Positions 6,599-15,580 of a DNA stretch of 64,000 bases are shown here, piece by piece. The notes under the pieces were generated by a model. It saw nothing but the letters and a program-made list of their open reading frames with translations. It was not told the origin of the DNA and searched no databases. The translations under genes and the position numbers were made by a program. Origin of the DNA: Oscillospiraceae bacterium (GTDB lineage: Bacteria; Bacillota; Clostridia; Oscillospirales; Ruminococcaceae). Numbering within the stretch: position 1 is the first letter of the stretch; the number at the start of each line of letters is the position of its first letter. The stretch covers positions 1 to 64,000 of the forward strand of contig SVNC01000006.1 in NCBI GenBank assembly GCA_015067025.1, written 5' to 3'.

Positions 6599-7462
6599 AT
6601 GTCACAGCACAAAAAGGTTGTTGCTATACACGATCTGTCAGGCTACGGCAGATGTGCCTTATCGGTTATAATACCTGTTATTTCTGCTACGGGTATTCAG
6701 GTAGTGCCTGTTCCGACAGCAGTACTGTCAACCCATACAGGTGGCTTTGATAATATTGCAATAAGAAACCTCACTGAGCATATTACCGATTGCTATAATC
6801 ATTATAAAGAGCTTAACGTAGATTTCGACTGTATATACAGCGGTTTTTTATCGTCTCCTGAACAGGTTGACGGATGTCTTTTATATCTTGAAGGTTATAA
6901 GGATGCATTAAAGGTTGTCGATCCCGTTTTAGGTGATAATGGAAAGCCTTATAAGACCTGCACGAAAGATCTTATGAAGAGAATGAGAGAGCTTACAGGC
7001 AAGGCGGATATAATCACTCCCAATCTTACCGAGGCGTGTATACTTCTTGATGAGGATTATCCCAAAGGACTTTCTGTAAATGAGGCTAAACAGTGGCTCA
7101 GAAGACTTGCAGATAAGCCGCAGATGGCGGTATTAAAGGGCGTTCCCCTTATAGAAAACGACGATATAGTCCTTTCCAATATCGGTTATGATAATAAGAC
7201 GGACGAATTCTGGAGAGTTGACTGGAATCATATCCCTGCAAACTATCCCGGTACGGGCGATATATTCTGCTCCGTGCTTACGTCGGCACTTATGAAAGGA
7301 CAGACTCTCCCCGAAGCTATCAGCCGTGCGGCAAAGTTTACCGAAATCACTATAAACACCACCTACAAAAACGGCACAGAAGCAAGAACAGGCGTGCTGT
7401 TTGAATATGATTTAGGCTGGCTTATGAGGGATGACGTGATAACGGAATTTAAAAGGATGTAA
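6599..7462 (+). CDS. pdxK: Pyridoxal/pyridoxamine kinase
   Basis: A ribokinase-fold protein that phosphorylates the B6 vitamers to make PLP precursors in the cytoplasm. The start HDLSGYGRCALSVIIPVIS, the VLSTHTGGF loop, PNLTEACILL and the ATP-site GTGDIF near the C-terminus are family hallmarks. The track start at 6554 is replaced by ATG 6599, which follows AGAAAGGAGC at normal distance; the resulting 287 aa fits the family. It is monocistronic with a strong terminator at 7465-7499. Several PLP-dependent proteins (for example TrpB2) occur in the window, but no direct link is implied. Confidence 0.88.
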   Translation: MSQHKKVVAIHDLSGYGRCALSVIIPVISATGIQVVPVPTAVLSTHTGGFDNIAIRNLTEHITDCYNHYKELNVDFDCIYSGFLSSPEQVDGCLLYLEGYKDALKVVDPVLGDNGKPYKTCTKDLMKRMRELTGKADIITPNLTEACILLDEDYPKGLSVNEAKQWLRRLADKPQMAVLKGVPLIENDDIVLSNIGYDNKTDEFWRVDWNHIPANYPGTGDIFCSVLTSALMKGQTLPEAISRAAKFTEITINTTYKNGTEARTGVLFEYDLGWLMRDDVITEFKRM

Positions 7463-7464
7463 TG

Positions 7465-7500
7465 AAACCCCTGAAAAGATATTTCTTTTCAGGGGTTTTG
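7465..7500 (+). terminator. Intrinsic terminator after the B6 kinase
   Basis: A 14-bp stem AAACCCCTGAAAAG/CTTTTCAGGGGTTT is followed by TG; the 3' T-run is contained in the stem. Confidence 0.8.
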
Positions 7501-7534
7501 CTATGTGTTAAATATTATTGCCTTATCGGAAATC

Positions 7535-7608
7535 TGCCGTTCATCCTTCGTCGCAAAGCAGAAAATGATAAAAGGCAGGAATTGCCCACGGTGGCACACC
7601 GCTTAGTG
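7535..7608 (+). repeat. 3'-end interspersed element, copy B
   Basis: It begins TGCCGTTCATCCTTCGTCGC, contains GATAAAAGGCAGGAAT and ends with the hairpin CGGTG-GCA-CACCG plus CTTAG. It lies antisense to the glycosyltransferase gene, whose stop codon (complement TTA, 7603-7605) falls inside the element. Confidence 0.65.
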
Positions 7609-8559
7609 CTTGATGAATTTATCAATAATATATTTCGGTCTTGCTTTTACTTCGGTGTAAATCTTTCCTATATATTCACCAACAATGCCCATAGCCATTA
7701 TCTGAATACCGCTTAAGAACCAGATAGAGCACATAAGTGAGCTCCAGCCCGCCTGAGTGTTGCCGAGAATGTTCTGAACTATAGAATAGATTATAAAGCC
7801 TATACTTATAAGGAACACGATAAATCCCACAACGGTTACAAGTCTTATCGGCTTTATTGAAAAGCTGGTGATACCGTCAAAGGCAAAGGCAAGCATCTTC
7901 TTTAAAGGATACTTTGATTCGCCTGCAAAGCGTTCGCTTCTTTCGTAATATACGATATCACTCTTGAAGCCTATCTGCTTTACGATACCTCTTAAAAAGA
8001 GATTTACTTCCTTAAATTCTGACAAAGCTTCAAGTGCTTTTTTTGACATAAGTCTGTAGTCGGCGTGATTATCTACTATGTCAACTCCAAGTAGTTTCAT
8101 AAACTTGTAGAACATACCTGCTGTACCACGCTTGAAGGCGGTATCTGTCTTTCTTGAAGAGCGTACGCCGTACACTATATCACAGCCCTCGTGATATTTG
8201 TCAACGAACTTGTCCACTACGTTTATATCATCCTGAAGATCTGCGTCCATCGAGATGGTGATATCAGCGTGCTCCTTTGCAGTCATAAGGCCTGCCAGCA
8301 GGGCGTTCTGATGTCCTTTGTTGCGGCTTAAACTTATGCCGCCGAACATTTCGTCGGAGTTGTAAAGCTCTTCAATTATCTCCCAGGTTTTGTCACGGCT
8401 GCCGTCGTTTACAAAGATGATACGGCTTTTGTCGGATATCTTACCGTCATTTATGAGAGATGTCATTTTTTCTTTAAGTCTGCCTGAGGTTTCGTGCAGA
8501 ACTTCTTCTTCGTTGTAGCAGGGGACAACTATATAAAGAACGTCATTGTATTTTTCCAA
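7603..8559 (-). CDS. GtrB/DPM1-like family 2 glycosyltransferase
   Basis: An N-terminal GT-A domain (~7-225) shows VVPCYNEEEVL, the nucleotide-binding FVNDGSRDKTW, and the DxD-type MDADLQDD. Two C-terminal transmembrane helices (~235-260 and ~270-300) anchor it. The 318 aa match bactoprenol glucosyltransferases, which charge undecaprenyl phosphate with a sugar for wall or teichoic acid decoration. No flippase (GtrA) or acceptor transferase is adjacent. The final codons lie within interspersed element B, so the C-terminus IDKFIKH may have been set by its insertion. Confidence 0.88.
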   Translation of the reverse strand: MEKYNDVLYIVVPCYNEEEVLHETSGRLKEKMTSLINDGKISDKSRIIFVNDGSRDKTWEIIEELYNSDEMFGGISLSRNKGHQNALLAGLMTAKEHADITISMDADLQDDINVVDKFVDKYHEGCDIVYGVRSSRKTDTAFKRGTAGMFYKFMKLLGVDIVDNHADYRLMSKKALEALSEFKEVNLFLRGIVKQIGFKSDIVYYERSERFAGESKYPLKKMLAFAFDGITSFSIKPIRLVTVVGFIVFLISIGFIIYSIVQNILGNTQAGWSSLMCSIWFLSGIQIMAMGIVGEYIGKIYTEVKARPKYIIDKFIKH

Positions 8560-8845
8560 GATCCGAAATTCCTTTCGATATTATTTATCTTTTAAAGTAT
8601 ACTCCATTTTTAAGGATTTGTAAAGAGAGAAAGGTAAAAACTGTGTGAAAATTCGTCATTTTCTGACAAAATATTATCTTTTTTATTTTTACAGGTGACA
8701 ATTTCCGCTCGAAATAGTATTAAAAAAGTGATATAATAGTTCCTGCTTTTGCTTGTCACCTATATATAGACGACGTTTACAGCAAATTGTCACAGGATTA
8801 TATTTCCTTTTTCACAAACATTTCCGACAAATTTAACAAAAAGGC
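8560..8845. other. Intergenic region without recognised gene
   Basis: This AT-rich stretch between the divergent glycosyltransferase and GGDEF-EAL genes has no ORF with an RBS. Visible features are an inverted repeat AGGTGACAA (8693-8701)/TTGTCACCT (8753-8761) with a 51-nt interval and a TATAAT-like motif near 8731. No riboswitch consensus, including c-di-GMP types, was recognised. Confidence 0.5.
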
Positions 8846-8874
8846 TTGATTTTTGTTAAAAATTATGGTACAAT
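8846..8874 (+). promoter_or_regulatory. Promoter of the GGDEF-EAL gene
   Basis: TTGATT (8846-8851) and TACAAT (8869-8874) are separated by 17 nt. The inferred leader to the start at 9059 is about 180 nt and has no recognised structure. Confidence 0.7.
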
Positions 8875-9058
8875 TTTTATAAACAATATAATCAGGAGTA
8901 GTATGAGCATAAGCGTGTACCGCTATTCAAGGGCAGTTATGCTTTAAAATACATAGTTTACAAATCTGTAAAAATATATTACAGCGGAATATCAACGACT
9001 ATAATTGTTAAAAAAATATCACTACGCATTATCACACAGCCTAAGGAGGCGAAAGAAG

Positions 9059-11611
9059 TTGGAGCTTGAAACAGGCAATCAGAAGTTTTTAGACATCACT
9101 ATAGATATATCTCCAGACTTTCCTTTCACGATAAATAAAGGTAAGCCCACAGAAAAGAGCTATCCCTCTCTTACAGAGATGATAAACCCTGATGATATAC
9201 CTCCGATAACAGAGATGTTCACCGACGTATCAAATGGTGAAAGAGCAAAATTAGAGGTTCATTGCAGGTTTAAGGTAAAGGGGGATTATCACTGGTTTTA
9301 TCTGTCCTGCGATCCCGTGTATTCAGAATCGGGTAAGGCGATACAGTTTGAAGGTAAGATGGGCGACGTTTCTACCTACATAGAATCAGCAGGAGAGGAC
9401 CTTGTTTATAAGCAGTTCAGAAAGAAAAGCTTTGTAAAGCTGTCTGAACTGAGACAGAATTCAATAGAGCTGTCGGATGTTCTTGAAAAGGAATATCTTT
9501 CAGAAATGCTTATCCCCTTTACAAAAAGCGGGCTTTATTCTGCTATAGTTTCTTCTGACGGTAAGGTGATATGCACTACTGATGCCCAGTATGAAAAATC
9601 GGACAATAAATATCAGTACGTAAAGAAAAAGTCGATAAGAATAAATCATCAGATAAGCGGACACTGGATAATTGCCGCCAAGACAGAAGAACTACTCAGC
9701 CAGAATATAATGTTGTGGGAAACTCTATTCAGCACCGTTTCCCGTATGGCAAATGCTATCGTTGTTGTAATGACTGAGATGGAAAACTCTCAGAATGCAA
9801 ACAAAATGCTTGGTAAAAACGTAGAGGAGCAGATATTGCTAAACAACATCTATGCAATTATCATGGAGAGCAAGACCGCAAAGGACAGCCTGCAATCTGT
9901 AATTTCTCTTGTGGGAGATTACTTCAAGTTGGACAGAATTTCCGTTATAGATCTTTCTGCACTTGATAAGGAAGTTTATATATGGAAAAAGGATAAACAG
10001 GATAGCAGGACCTTAACCTCTGCAATTACCATTACGCCTGACGATTATCCCAATATTATGAGGGATCTGAACGAACTTTCTTCAAGTTTTTCAGATGATG
10101 AAACAAACGACCTTGAAAAGGCGGGAGTAAAGTCCTACGCTGTATTCAAGCTCTATGATGCAGGCGAATTTGACGGACTTTTGGCTTATGAGATACTTGA
10201 AGAAAAGCACACCTGGAAGCAAAGAGAAAAGAAGCAGCTCCGTAATATCGCACAGATAATTTCATCAATTATCATGCAGATGAAGGTCCAGGAAAAGCTG
10301 GAAGAGTCGCAGGATAAAATGCGTCAGCTTGCTTTCTATGACGCTATTTACAATATCCCTAACCGTGCAAGGCTCAACAAGGATTTAGGTACGCTTTTAC
10401 GTAAAGGTACGGAAGGTTCGCTTATCGCTTTCAAGGTTACCAATACGAGAAATCTTTCAGCAGTAAACGGACACACCTATTCGGATATGCTGCTGAGAAG
10501 TGTGGCACAGTATCTTAAAACTCTCCCGATTAAAAATTTAGGGGTGTACTACTTTACCAATGCTATTTTTATGCTGAATTTACCGGGATGTACAGGCGAC
10601 GAGCCGAAACGCCTTACCGAAATGCTGATACATAAATTTTCAAAGCCCTGGAAATTCGGCGGAGATGAGCTTAATATCAACTGTAGCTTAGGTATAGCCT
10701 ATTATCCTCTTAACGGTAAGACCTCTGAAGAAATATGCAAGGCGGCAAGCGTTGCAATGTACAGAGCAAGAGAATTCAAGCGTAACAGCTACACCTTCTA
10801 TTCCGGCAATCTTGAAAAGACCCGCACTTTCGCGGCAACTCTTGAAAATAGAATAAAGGAAAGCTTTGATAATGGAATGAAGGGCTTTTCACTGAAATTT
10901 CAGCCTGCCTTTTCTGCTGATAACGGCAACGTTATATACTGTGAAAGTCTTGTCAGATGGAATGATGAAAAGTTCGGCAATATCCCCAACTCCACCTTGT
11001 TTCCACTACTTGAAAACTTAGGCCTTTCATCACTCATAGACGGTTGGGTAATGGAGCAGTCCTGCCTTTTCTGTAAGAAAATACAGCAAAACGGCAACCC
11101 TGATTTCAAAGTGAGCGTTAATCTGACTGCCAGTGAGATACAGTCAAGTGCTATTGTGGCACAGGTGAAAAAAGCATTGCAGTTAAGCGGACTTTCGGCG
11201 TCATCTCTGATACTTGAAATTCCCGTAAAGGCAAACGTATCTTATAACGACAGTACACATATCCTGACCGATCTTAAAGCTATAGGTATAAGCGTTGCTA
11301 TTGACAGCTACGGCACTGAGGATATATCGCTTAAAATACTTAAAAATTCCTACGTAGATATTATTAATATTCCCTGCGTGCTTCTTTCCACTGAGGAAGA
11401 GGAATTTGACAGGGTGCTTGTAAATTCTATAATCGAGCTTGCCCATTGTAAAAATATAAGCGTCTGCATAAAGGGCATTGAAGATGAAACGATGCTCAAA
11501 GCGGCGACCGATCACAAAATAGACTGGGTTCAGGGCTATTATTGTTCAAAGCCCTTATGGAGTGATGAAGCGGCAAAGATACTTATGGGCAGTATGAAAA
11601 AAATCTTGTAA
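9059..11611 (+). CDS. GAF plus degenerate GGDEF-EAL signalling protein
   Basis: The track begins at TTG 9005, but CTAAGGAGGC at 9041-9050 points to a TTG start at 9059 (850 aa). An N-terminal PAS-like part (~1-110) and a mid region lead to a GAF-like domain (~260-405), GGDEF (~420-590) and EAL (~595-845). The GGDEF signature position reads YYFTNAIF, so cyclase activity is unlikely. In EAL, the metal-binding DDFG motif is DSYG, the DxxKID lysine is lost (DIINIP), and EGVE reads KGIE; CESLVRW and QGYYCSKP persist. It is probably a c-di-GMP receptor or scaffold rather than an enzyme. It appears monocistronic. Confidence 0.85.
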   Translation: MELETGNQKFLDITIDISPDFPFTINKGKPTEKSYPSLTEMINPDDIPPITEMFTDVSNGERAKLEVHCRFKVKGDYHWFYLSCDPVYSESGKAIQFEGKMGDVSTYIESAGEDLVYKQFRKKSFVKLSELRQNSIELSDVLEKEYLSEMLIPFTKSGLYSAIVSSDGKVICTTDAQYEKSDNKYQYVKKKSIRINHQISGHWIIAAKTEELLSQNIMLWETLFSTVSRMANAIVVVMTEMENSQNANKMLGKNVEEQILLNNIYAIIMESKTAKDSLQSVISLVGDYFKLDRISVIDLSALDKEVYIWKKDKQDSRTLTSAITITPDDYPNIMRDLNELSSSFSDDETNDLEKAGVKSYAVFKLYDAGEFDGLLAYEILEEKHTWKQREKKQLRNIAQIISSIIMQMKVQEKLEESQDKMRQLAFYDAIYNIPNRARLNKDLGTLLRKGTEGSLIAFKVTNTRNLSAVNGHTYSDMLLRSVAQYLKTLPIKNLGVYYFTNAIFMLNLPGCTGDEPKRLTEMLIHKFSKPWKFGGDELNINCSLGIAYYPLNGKTSEEICKAASVAMYRAREFKRNSYTFYSGNLEKTRTFAATLENRIKESFDNGMKGFSLKFQPAFSADNGNVIYCESLVRWNDEKFGNIPNSTLFPLLENLGLSSLIDGWVMEQSCLFCKKIQQNGNPDFKVSVNLTASEIQSSAIVAQVKKALQLSGLSASSLILEIPVKANVSYNDSTHILTDLKAIGISVAIDSYGTEDISLKILKNSYVDIINIPCVLLSTEEEEFDRVLVNSIIELAHCKNISVCIKGIEDETMLKAATDHKIDWVQGYYCSKPLWSDEAAKILMGSMKKIL

Positions 11612-11650
11612 AAAAAGCCGAAGATTTGTAATCAGATCTTCGGCTTTTTG
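11611..11650 (+). terminator. Intrinsic terminator after the GGDEF-EAL gene
   Basis: A stem AAAAAGCCGAAGAT...ATCTTCGGCTTTTT is followed by GTG. It is a classic strong stem and T-run. Confidence 0.88.
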
Positions 11651-11699
11651 TGTTATATTTTAAAATTTATCGTAATCTGAATATTTGTCATAAATTCGC

Positions 11700-11728
11700 T
11701 TGAAAATTGACAAAGATGCGGGTATAAT
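11700..11728 (+). promoter_or_regulatory. Promoter of the rodA-like gene
   Basis: TTGAAA (11700-11705) and TATAAT (11723-11728) have a 17-nt spacer. The transcript probably also carries galK, whose start is 36 nt after the rodA stop. Confidence 0.75.
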
Positions 11729-11801
11729 AGATACTGTATAATTATGCGATTGATCTTCGGATTTTCTATAGATAAAGGCTATAAGCCTGTCAGGTGACGA
11801 T

Positions 11802-12959
11802 ATGAAATATGTTTTATCACAAGTGAAAACATATATAAAGCGTATTGATAAGATACTATTGCTGCTTGTGTGTGCCATAAGCGGTCTTGCGGTATTTATT
11901 CTCTATACGCTTTATCAGAATAACATAAGTGCGGACGTTACCACATCCCAGTATAAGACTCAGCTTATTGCCGCGTCGGCAGGTCTTGTGGTGGCGTTGA
12001 TAATTGCGGGGATAAATTATAAATTCATAGCGAAGCTATGGTTTATTTATGCTCCTGTGGCACTGATATTTACTGCATTGCTCTTTACTTCTCTCGGCGT
12101 ACAGAATGAGGGTGCAGATGATATAGGCTGGCTTAATTTGGGGTTTATACAGTTTCAGCCCTCGGAAATATTAAAGCTTGCGTTTATACTCTCCTTTGCA
12201 TATCACCTTTCAAAGGTGGAAGACAGACTGAACGAACCGATACACTTTATACTGCTGTGTATCCACGGCGGCGTGCCTACCTTCCTTATAGTTTTAACTG
12301 GCGATGACGGCTCGGCAATGGTGTTCTTGTTCGTATTCTTATGTATGATATTTGCGGCAGGACTTTCCTGGAAATATCTTATCCTTTTCGGAGTTGCAGC
12401 ACCGCCAATGATATACGTGCTATGGAATTATATAATGCGTCCTCATCAGAGGCTTCGTTTCCAGATATTATGGGATACGGCACTGCAGGAGGAGGAAGCT
12501 CTCGGAATATATATGCAGCAAAGGCTCGGTAAGATAGCCTTAGGCTCGGGAGGGCTTACAGGTCAGGGCCTTTCCGGCGGTAATTACACCTATGTACCCG
12601 AAATTCATAACGACTTTATTTTCTCTTATATCGGGATGGCAATGGGACTGCTTGGCTGTCTTCTGGTAATCGGACTGTTAGCGGCGTTATGCCTTAAAAT
12701 ACTGTCATCGGCAAGTGCGGCAAAGGATCTTCTCGGAAGATCCATCTGTATCGGTGTTTTTGCACTTATACTGTTCCATGCGACGATAAACATCGGTATG
12801 GTGCTTGGCGTAGCTCCGGTAATAGGAATACCGTTACCCTTTTTCAGTGCAGGCGGTACGTCGGTGGCCTGTCTTTTTGTGGCTATCGGACTTGTGCTGA
12901 GTGTAGGCTTTCATAACACGAAGAAATATCACATGTTCTATACAGAGCTTGATGATTAA
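11802..12959 (+). CDS. rodA: FtsW/RodA/SpoVE-family peptidoglycan polymerase
   Basis: A polytopic SEDS protein of about ten helices, 385 aa, that polymerises lipid II glycan strands with a partner class B PBP. Visible motifs: WLNLGFIQFQPSEILKLAFIL, GDDGSAMVF where the catalytic aspartate is expected, GLTGQGLSGG, VPEIHNDFIFSYIG, and the C-terminal GIPLPFFSAGGTS. The usual acidic residues in IGEE read IGMA here, a deviation from most RodA/FtsW. No PBP gene is adjacent, so RodA versus FtsW/SpoVE identity is not settled. It is followed by galK. Confidence 0.85.
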   Translation: MKYVLSQVKTYIKRIDKILLLLVCAISGLAVFILYTLYQNNISADVTTSQYKTQLIAASAGLVVALIIAGINYKFIAKLWFIYAPVALIFTALLFTSLGVQNEGADDIGWLNLGFIQFQPSEILKLAFILSFAYHLSKVEDRLNEPIHFILLCIHGGVPTFLIVLTGDDGSAMVFLFVFLCMIFAAGLSWKYLILFGVAAPPMIYVLWNYIMRPHQRLRFQILWDTALQEEEALGIYMQQRLGKIALGSGGLTGQGLSGGNYTYVPEIHNDFIFSYIGMAMGLLGCLLVIGLLAALCLKILSSASAAKDLLGRSICIGVFALILFHATINIGMVLGVAPVIGIPLPFFSAGGTSVACLFVAIGLVLSVGFHNTKKYHMFYTELDD

Positions 12960-12995
12960 AATAAGAACGGAAGACAATATAAGGAAGGAAACAGA

Positions 12996-14255
12996 ATGGA
13001 AAAGAAAACTATTCACAATTTAAGTGAGATCTATGGTGCAGGAGCGGTTGATTCTCAGAAGGTAAGATACAAAAAGACCATAGCCGCTTTCAGCGAATTT
13101 TTTGGAGAAGAGGCTGACGGCATAAGACTTTTTTCTGCGCCCGGCAGAACGGAGGTGGGCGGTAATCATACCGACCACAACCACGGTAAGGTCTTAGCGG
13201 CAGGCGTAAATCTTGACGTTATTGCAGTTGTAAAGCCTACGGACGATGGTAAGATCATTCTTAAATCCGAGGGCTTTCCCACAGACGAAATAGACGTAAA
13301 CGACCTTGATATAAGAATGCACGAGAAGAACAGCTCTGTCTCTCTTATAAGAGGCGTTGTGGCAGGCTTTAAGAATAACGGCTACAATGTGGGCGGTTTT
13401 AAGGCTTATACCACGTCAAACGTGCTTAAGGGTTCAGGACTTTCAAGCTCTGCGGCTTTTGAAGTTTTAGTAGGAACTATCCTTTCGGGTTTATACAATG
13501 ACGGAGCTATAAATCCCGTAAGAATTGCACAGATAGCTCAGTATGCAGAAAACGTATATTTTGGTAAGCCCAGCGGTCTTATGGATCAGATGGCTTGTTC
13601 GGTAGGCGGCTTTGTAGCCATCGACTTCAAAGATCCTACAGCACCTATTATTGAAAATATCCCCGTGGATTTTGCAAAGTTCGGTCACGCACTATGTATC
13701 ATTGACACCAATGCCGACCACGCTGACCTTACAGACGAATATGCGGCTATTCCTAATGAAATGAAGTCTATTGCAGAATATTTCTCTGCAAAGGTTTTAA
13801 GAGAGATTGCAAGAGCAGACGTTATACTTAATACTGCTATTCTTCGCCAGAAGTACGGAGATCGTGCAGTACTTCGTGCTCTTCACTTCTTTGCCGAGAA
13901 TAACAGAGTGGACAAGCTGGTTCATTCTCTTAAAAATGAGAATTTTGAAGACTTCTTAGGTTCTATAAACGAAAGCGGTAACTCCAGCTACAAGTACTTA
14001 CAGAATATTTTCGCAGTATCTGACCACACACATCAGGCTGTGGGTATTGCTCTTAATATAGCGGAAAGTGCTCTTTCAAGAAAGGGTGCATGCAGAGTAC
14101 ACGGTGGTGGCTTTGCAGGAACAATTCAGGCATTCGTACCCCTTGATATGCTTCAGCAGTTCAAGCTTGATATCGAAAAGGTGTTCGGTGCAGACAGCTG
14201 TCACGTTCTTTCAATAAGACCCTTCGGCGGTACAGAAGTAACTCTGGCAGAATAA
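12996..14255 (+). CDS. galK: Galactokinase
   Basis: A GHMP kinase of 419 aa that makes galactose 1-phosphate from galactose and ATP. The substrate motif GRTEVGGNHTDHNHG (~50-64) and the ATP-loop LKGSGLSSSAAFE (~143-155) are present, and the C-terminal VHGGGFAGTIQAF is the third GHMP motif. The Gal signature is the Firmicute variant (EVGGNHTDHNHG rather than LIGEHTDYNGG). ATAAGGAAGG precedes the ATG. No galT, galE or galactosidase is nearby; it is probably in a transcript with the upstream SEDS gene. Confidence 0.9.
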   Translation: MEKKTIHNLSEIYGAGAVDSQKVRYKKTIAAFSEFFGEEADGIRLFSAPGRTEVGGNHTDHNHGKVLAAGVNLDVIAVVKPTDDGKIILKSEGFPTDEIDVNDLDIRMHEKNSSVSLIRGVVAGFKNNGYNVGGFKAYTTSNVLKGSGLSSSAAFEVLVGTILSGLYNDGAINPVRIAQIAQYAENVYFGKPSGLMDQMACSVGGFVAIDFKDPTAPIIENIPVDFAKFGHALCIIDTNADHADLTDEYAAIPNEMKSIAEYFSAKVLREIARADVILNTAILRQKYGDRAVLRALHFFAENNRVDKLVHSLKNENFEDFLGSINESGNSSYKYLQNIFAVSDHTHQAVGIALNIAESALSRKGACRVHGGGFAGTIQAFVPLDMLQQFKLDIEKVFGADSCHVLSIRPFGGTEVTLAE

Positions 14256-14280
14256 AAACCGCCTGCGTACGCAGACGGCT
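14252..14280 (-). terminator. Terminator between galK and hflX
   Basis: The imperfect stem CCGCCTGCG/CGCAGACGG has a T-run on the minus strand (GGTTTTTATT), so it best serves hflX. Confidence 0.7.
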
Positions 14281-14288
14281 TAGATAAA

Positions 14289-15539
14289 TTATTCAGTTAC
14301 ATAGGGCTGATATTCGGATAGGTGGAGCTTGTCTACAAGAGCTGTGACAAGTATTCCGCTTTCGCCGTACTCTTCGCTTATTACTTTGCTGTGAGAGTGT
14401 AGAGCCGCCGCAAGTGCTGATTTATCATAGGGAATACACATAGTAAGCTTAGATACTCTGTCGGGCAGATTGTCACAGACAGCCTTCAGCAGTTTATCAA
14501 AGCCCTTTTTCTCCTTTGCGGATATGCAGACGTTTGTTTCGTCTTCAGGCAGTTCGTATTCCAGTCTGTCACATTTATTAAATACGTTCACAACGGGAAT
14601 TTCTCCGCAACCGAGATCTGCAAGGATCGATAAGGTAGTATCAGCTTTTTCCTTTGCTTCTACGTCTGAGGCGTCACAGACGTGAAGGATTATATCAGCG
14701 TTTGCCGCTTCTTCAAGAGTTGATTTAAAGGCTTCTACCAAATGGTGGGGCAGTCTTCTTATAAGACCTACCGTATCCACGAGAGTAAGGGAGCGACCGT
14801 CAGGAAGCTCAATTGCACGAGAGGTCAGATCAAGAGTAGCAAACAGCTTATCCTCGGCAAGCACGTCAGCTCCTGTAAGAGCGTTTAAAAGAGTGGACTT
14901 GCCTGCGTTTGTGTAGCCTACTATAGCACCTACGATGACGCTGTCCTTTTTTCTGCGGCGGCGTGCCTGATCTCTTCTCTTTTCAAGCTCGCGAAGCTCT
15001 TCTGTGAGCTTTTCAATTCTTCTTCTTATATGACGGCGGTCAGTTTCGAGCTGAGTTTCACCGGGACCTCTTGTACCGATACCGCCACCCAGTCTTGAAA
15101 GAGAAGTACCGATACCCATAAGTCTTGGCAGACGGTATTTGAGCTGAGCCAGCTCTACTTGCAGTTTACCTTCGTTTGTTACTGCTCTGCCTGCAAATAT
15201 ATCAAGGATCAGCATTGTGCGGTCGATTACACGCACACCTGTGATATCCTCAATGTTTCTTATCTGGCTGGAGCTGAGCTCCATATCAAATATGATAAGG
15301 TCAGCCTCAAGCTTCTGAGCCATTTCGGCAAGCTCGGCAATTTTGCCTTCGCCTAAAATAGTGGCACTTTCGATGGTGGGACGCTTCTGAATAAGACGGC
15401 AGACGGTCTCAGCACCTGCGGTCTTTGCAAGCTCTTCCAGTTCATCCATAGATATTTCGGCGTCATACTCGCCGGTATCTATTCCGGCAAGTACGGCACG
15501 GGTGATTTTTTCATTTTCGTTTTTAATTTGTTCGTTCAT
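14289..15539 (-). CDS. hflX: Ribosome-associated GTPase HflX
   Basis: The N-terminal HflX-specific domain (~1-180) contains LIIFDMELSSSQIRNIED and the GGIGTRGPGETQLETDRR signature. A coiled helical linker (RRRIEKLTEELRELEKRR) precedes the G domain (~200-365) with G1 GYTNAGKST, G3 DTVGLIRRLP and G4 NKCD. HflX splits stalled 70S ribosomes, notably after heat stress, using GTP. The 416 aa is typical. It is divergent from nadB with only 29-41 nt between start codons, so the promoters must overlap or lie within the coding ends. Confidence 0.93.
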   Translation of the reverse strand: MNEQIKNENEKITRAVLAGIDTGEYDAEISMDELEELAKTAGAETVCRLIQKRPTIESATILGEGKIAELAEMAQKLEADLIIFDMELSSSQIRNIEDITGVRVIDRTMLILDIFAGRAVTNEGKLQVELAQLKYRLPRLMGIGTSLSRLGGGIGTRGPGETQLETDRRHIRRRIEKLTEELRELEKRRDQARRRRKKDSVIVGAIVGYTNAGKSTLLNALTGADVLAEDKLFATLDLTSRAIELPDGRSLTLVDTVGLIRRLPHHLVEAFKSTLEEAANADIILHVCDASDVEAKEKADTTLSILADLGCGEIPVVNVFNKCDRLEYELPEDETNVCISAKEKKGFDKLLKAVCDNLPDRVSKLTMCIPYDKSALAAALHSHSKVISEEYGESGILVTALVDKLHLSEYQPYVTE

Positions 15540-15580
15540 ACGTTTTCCAATCTACTTAAAATATAAAGGTGGTAAATCTG

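Noticed and set aside
8560-9058. c-di-GMP (GEMM) riboswitch upstream of the GGDEF-EAL gene
   Set aside because: The leader was scanned by eye for the conserved GEMM core and receptor elements and none was found.
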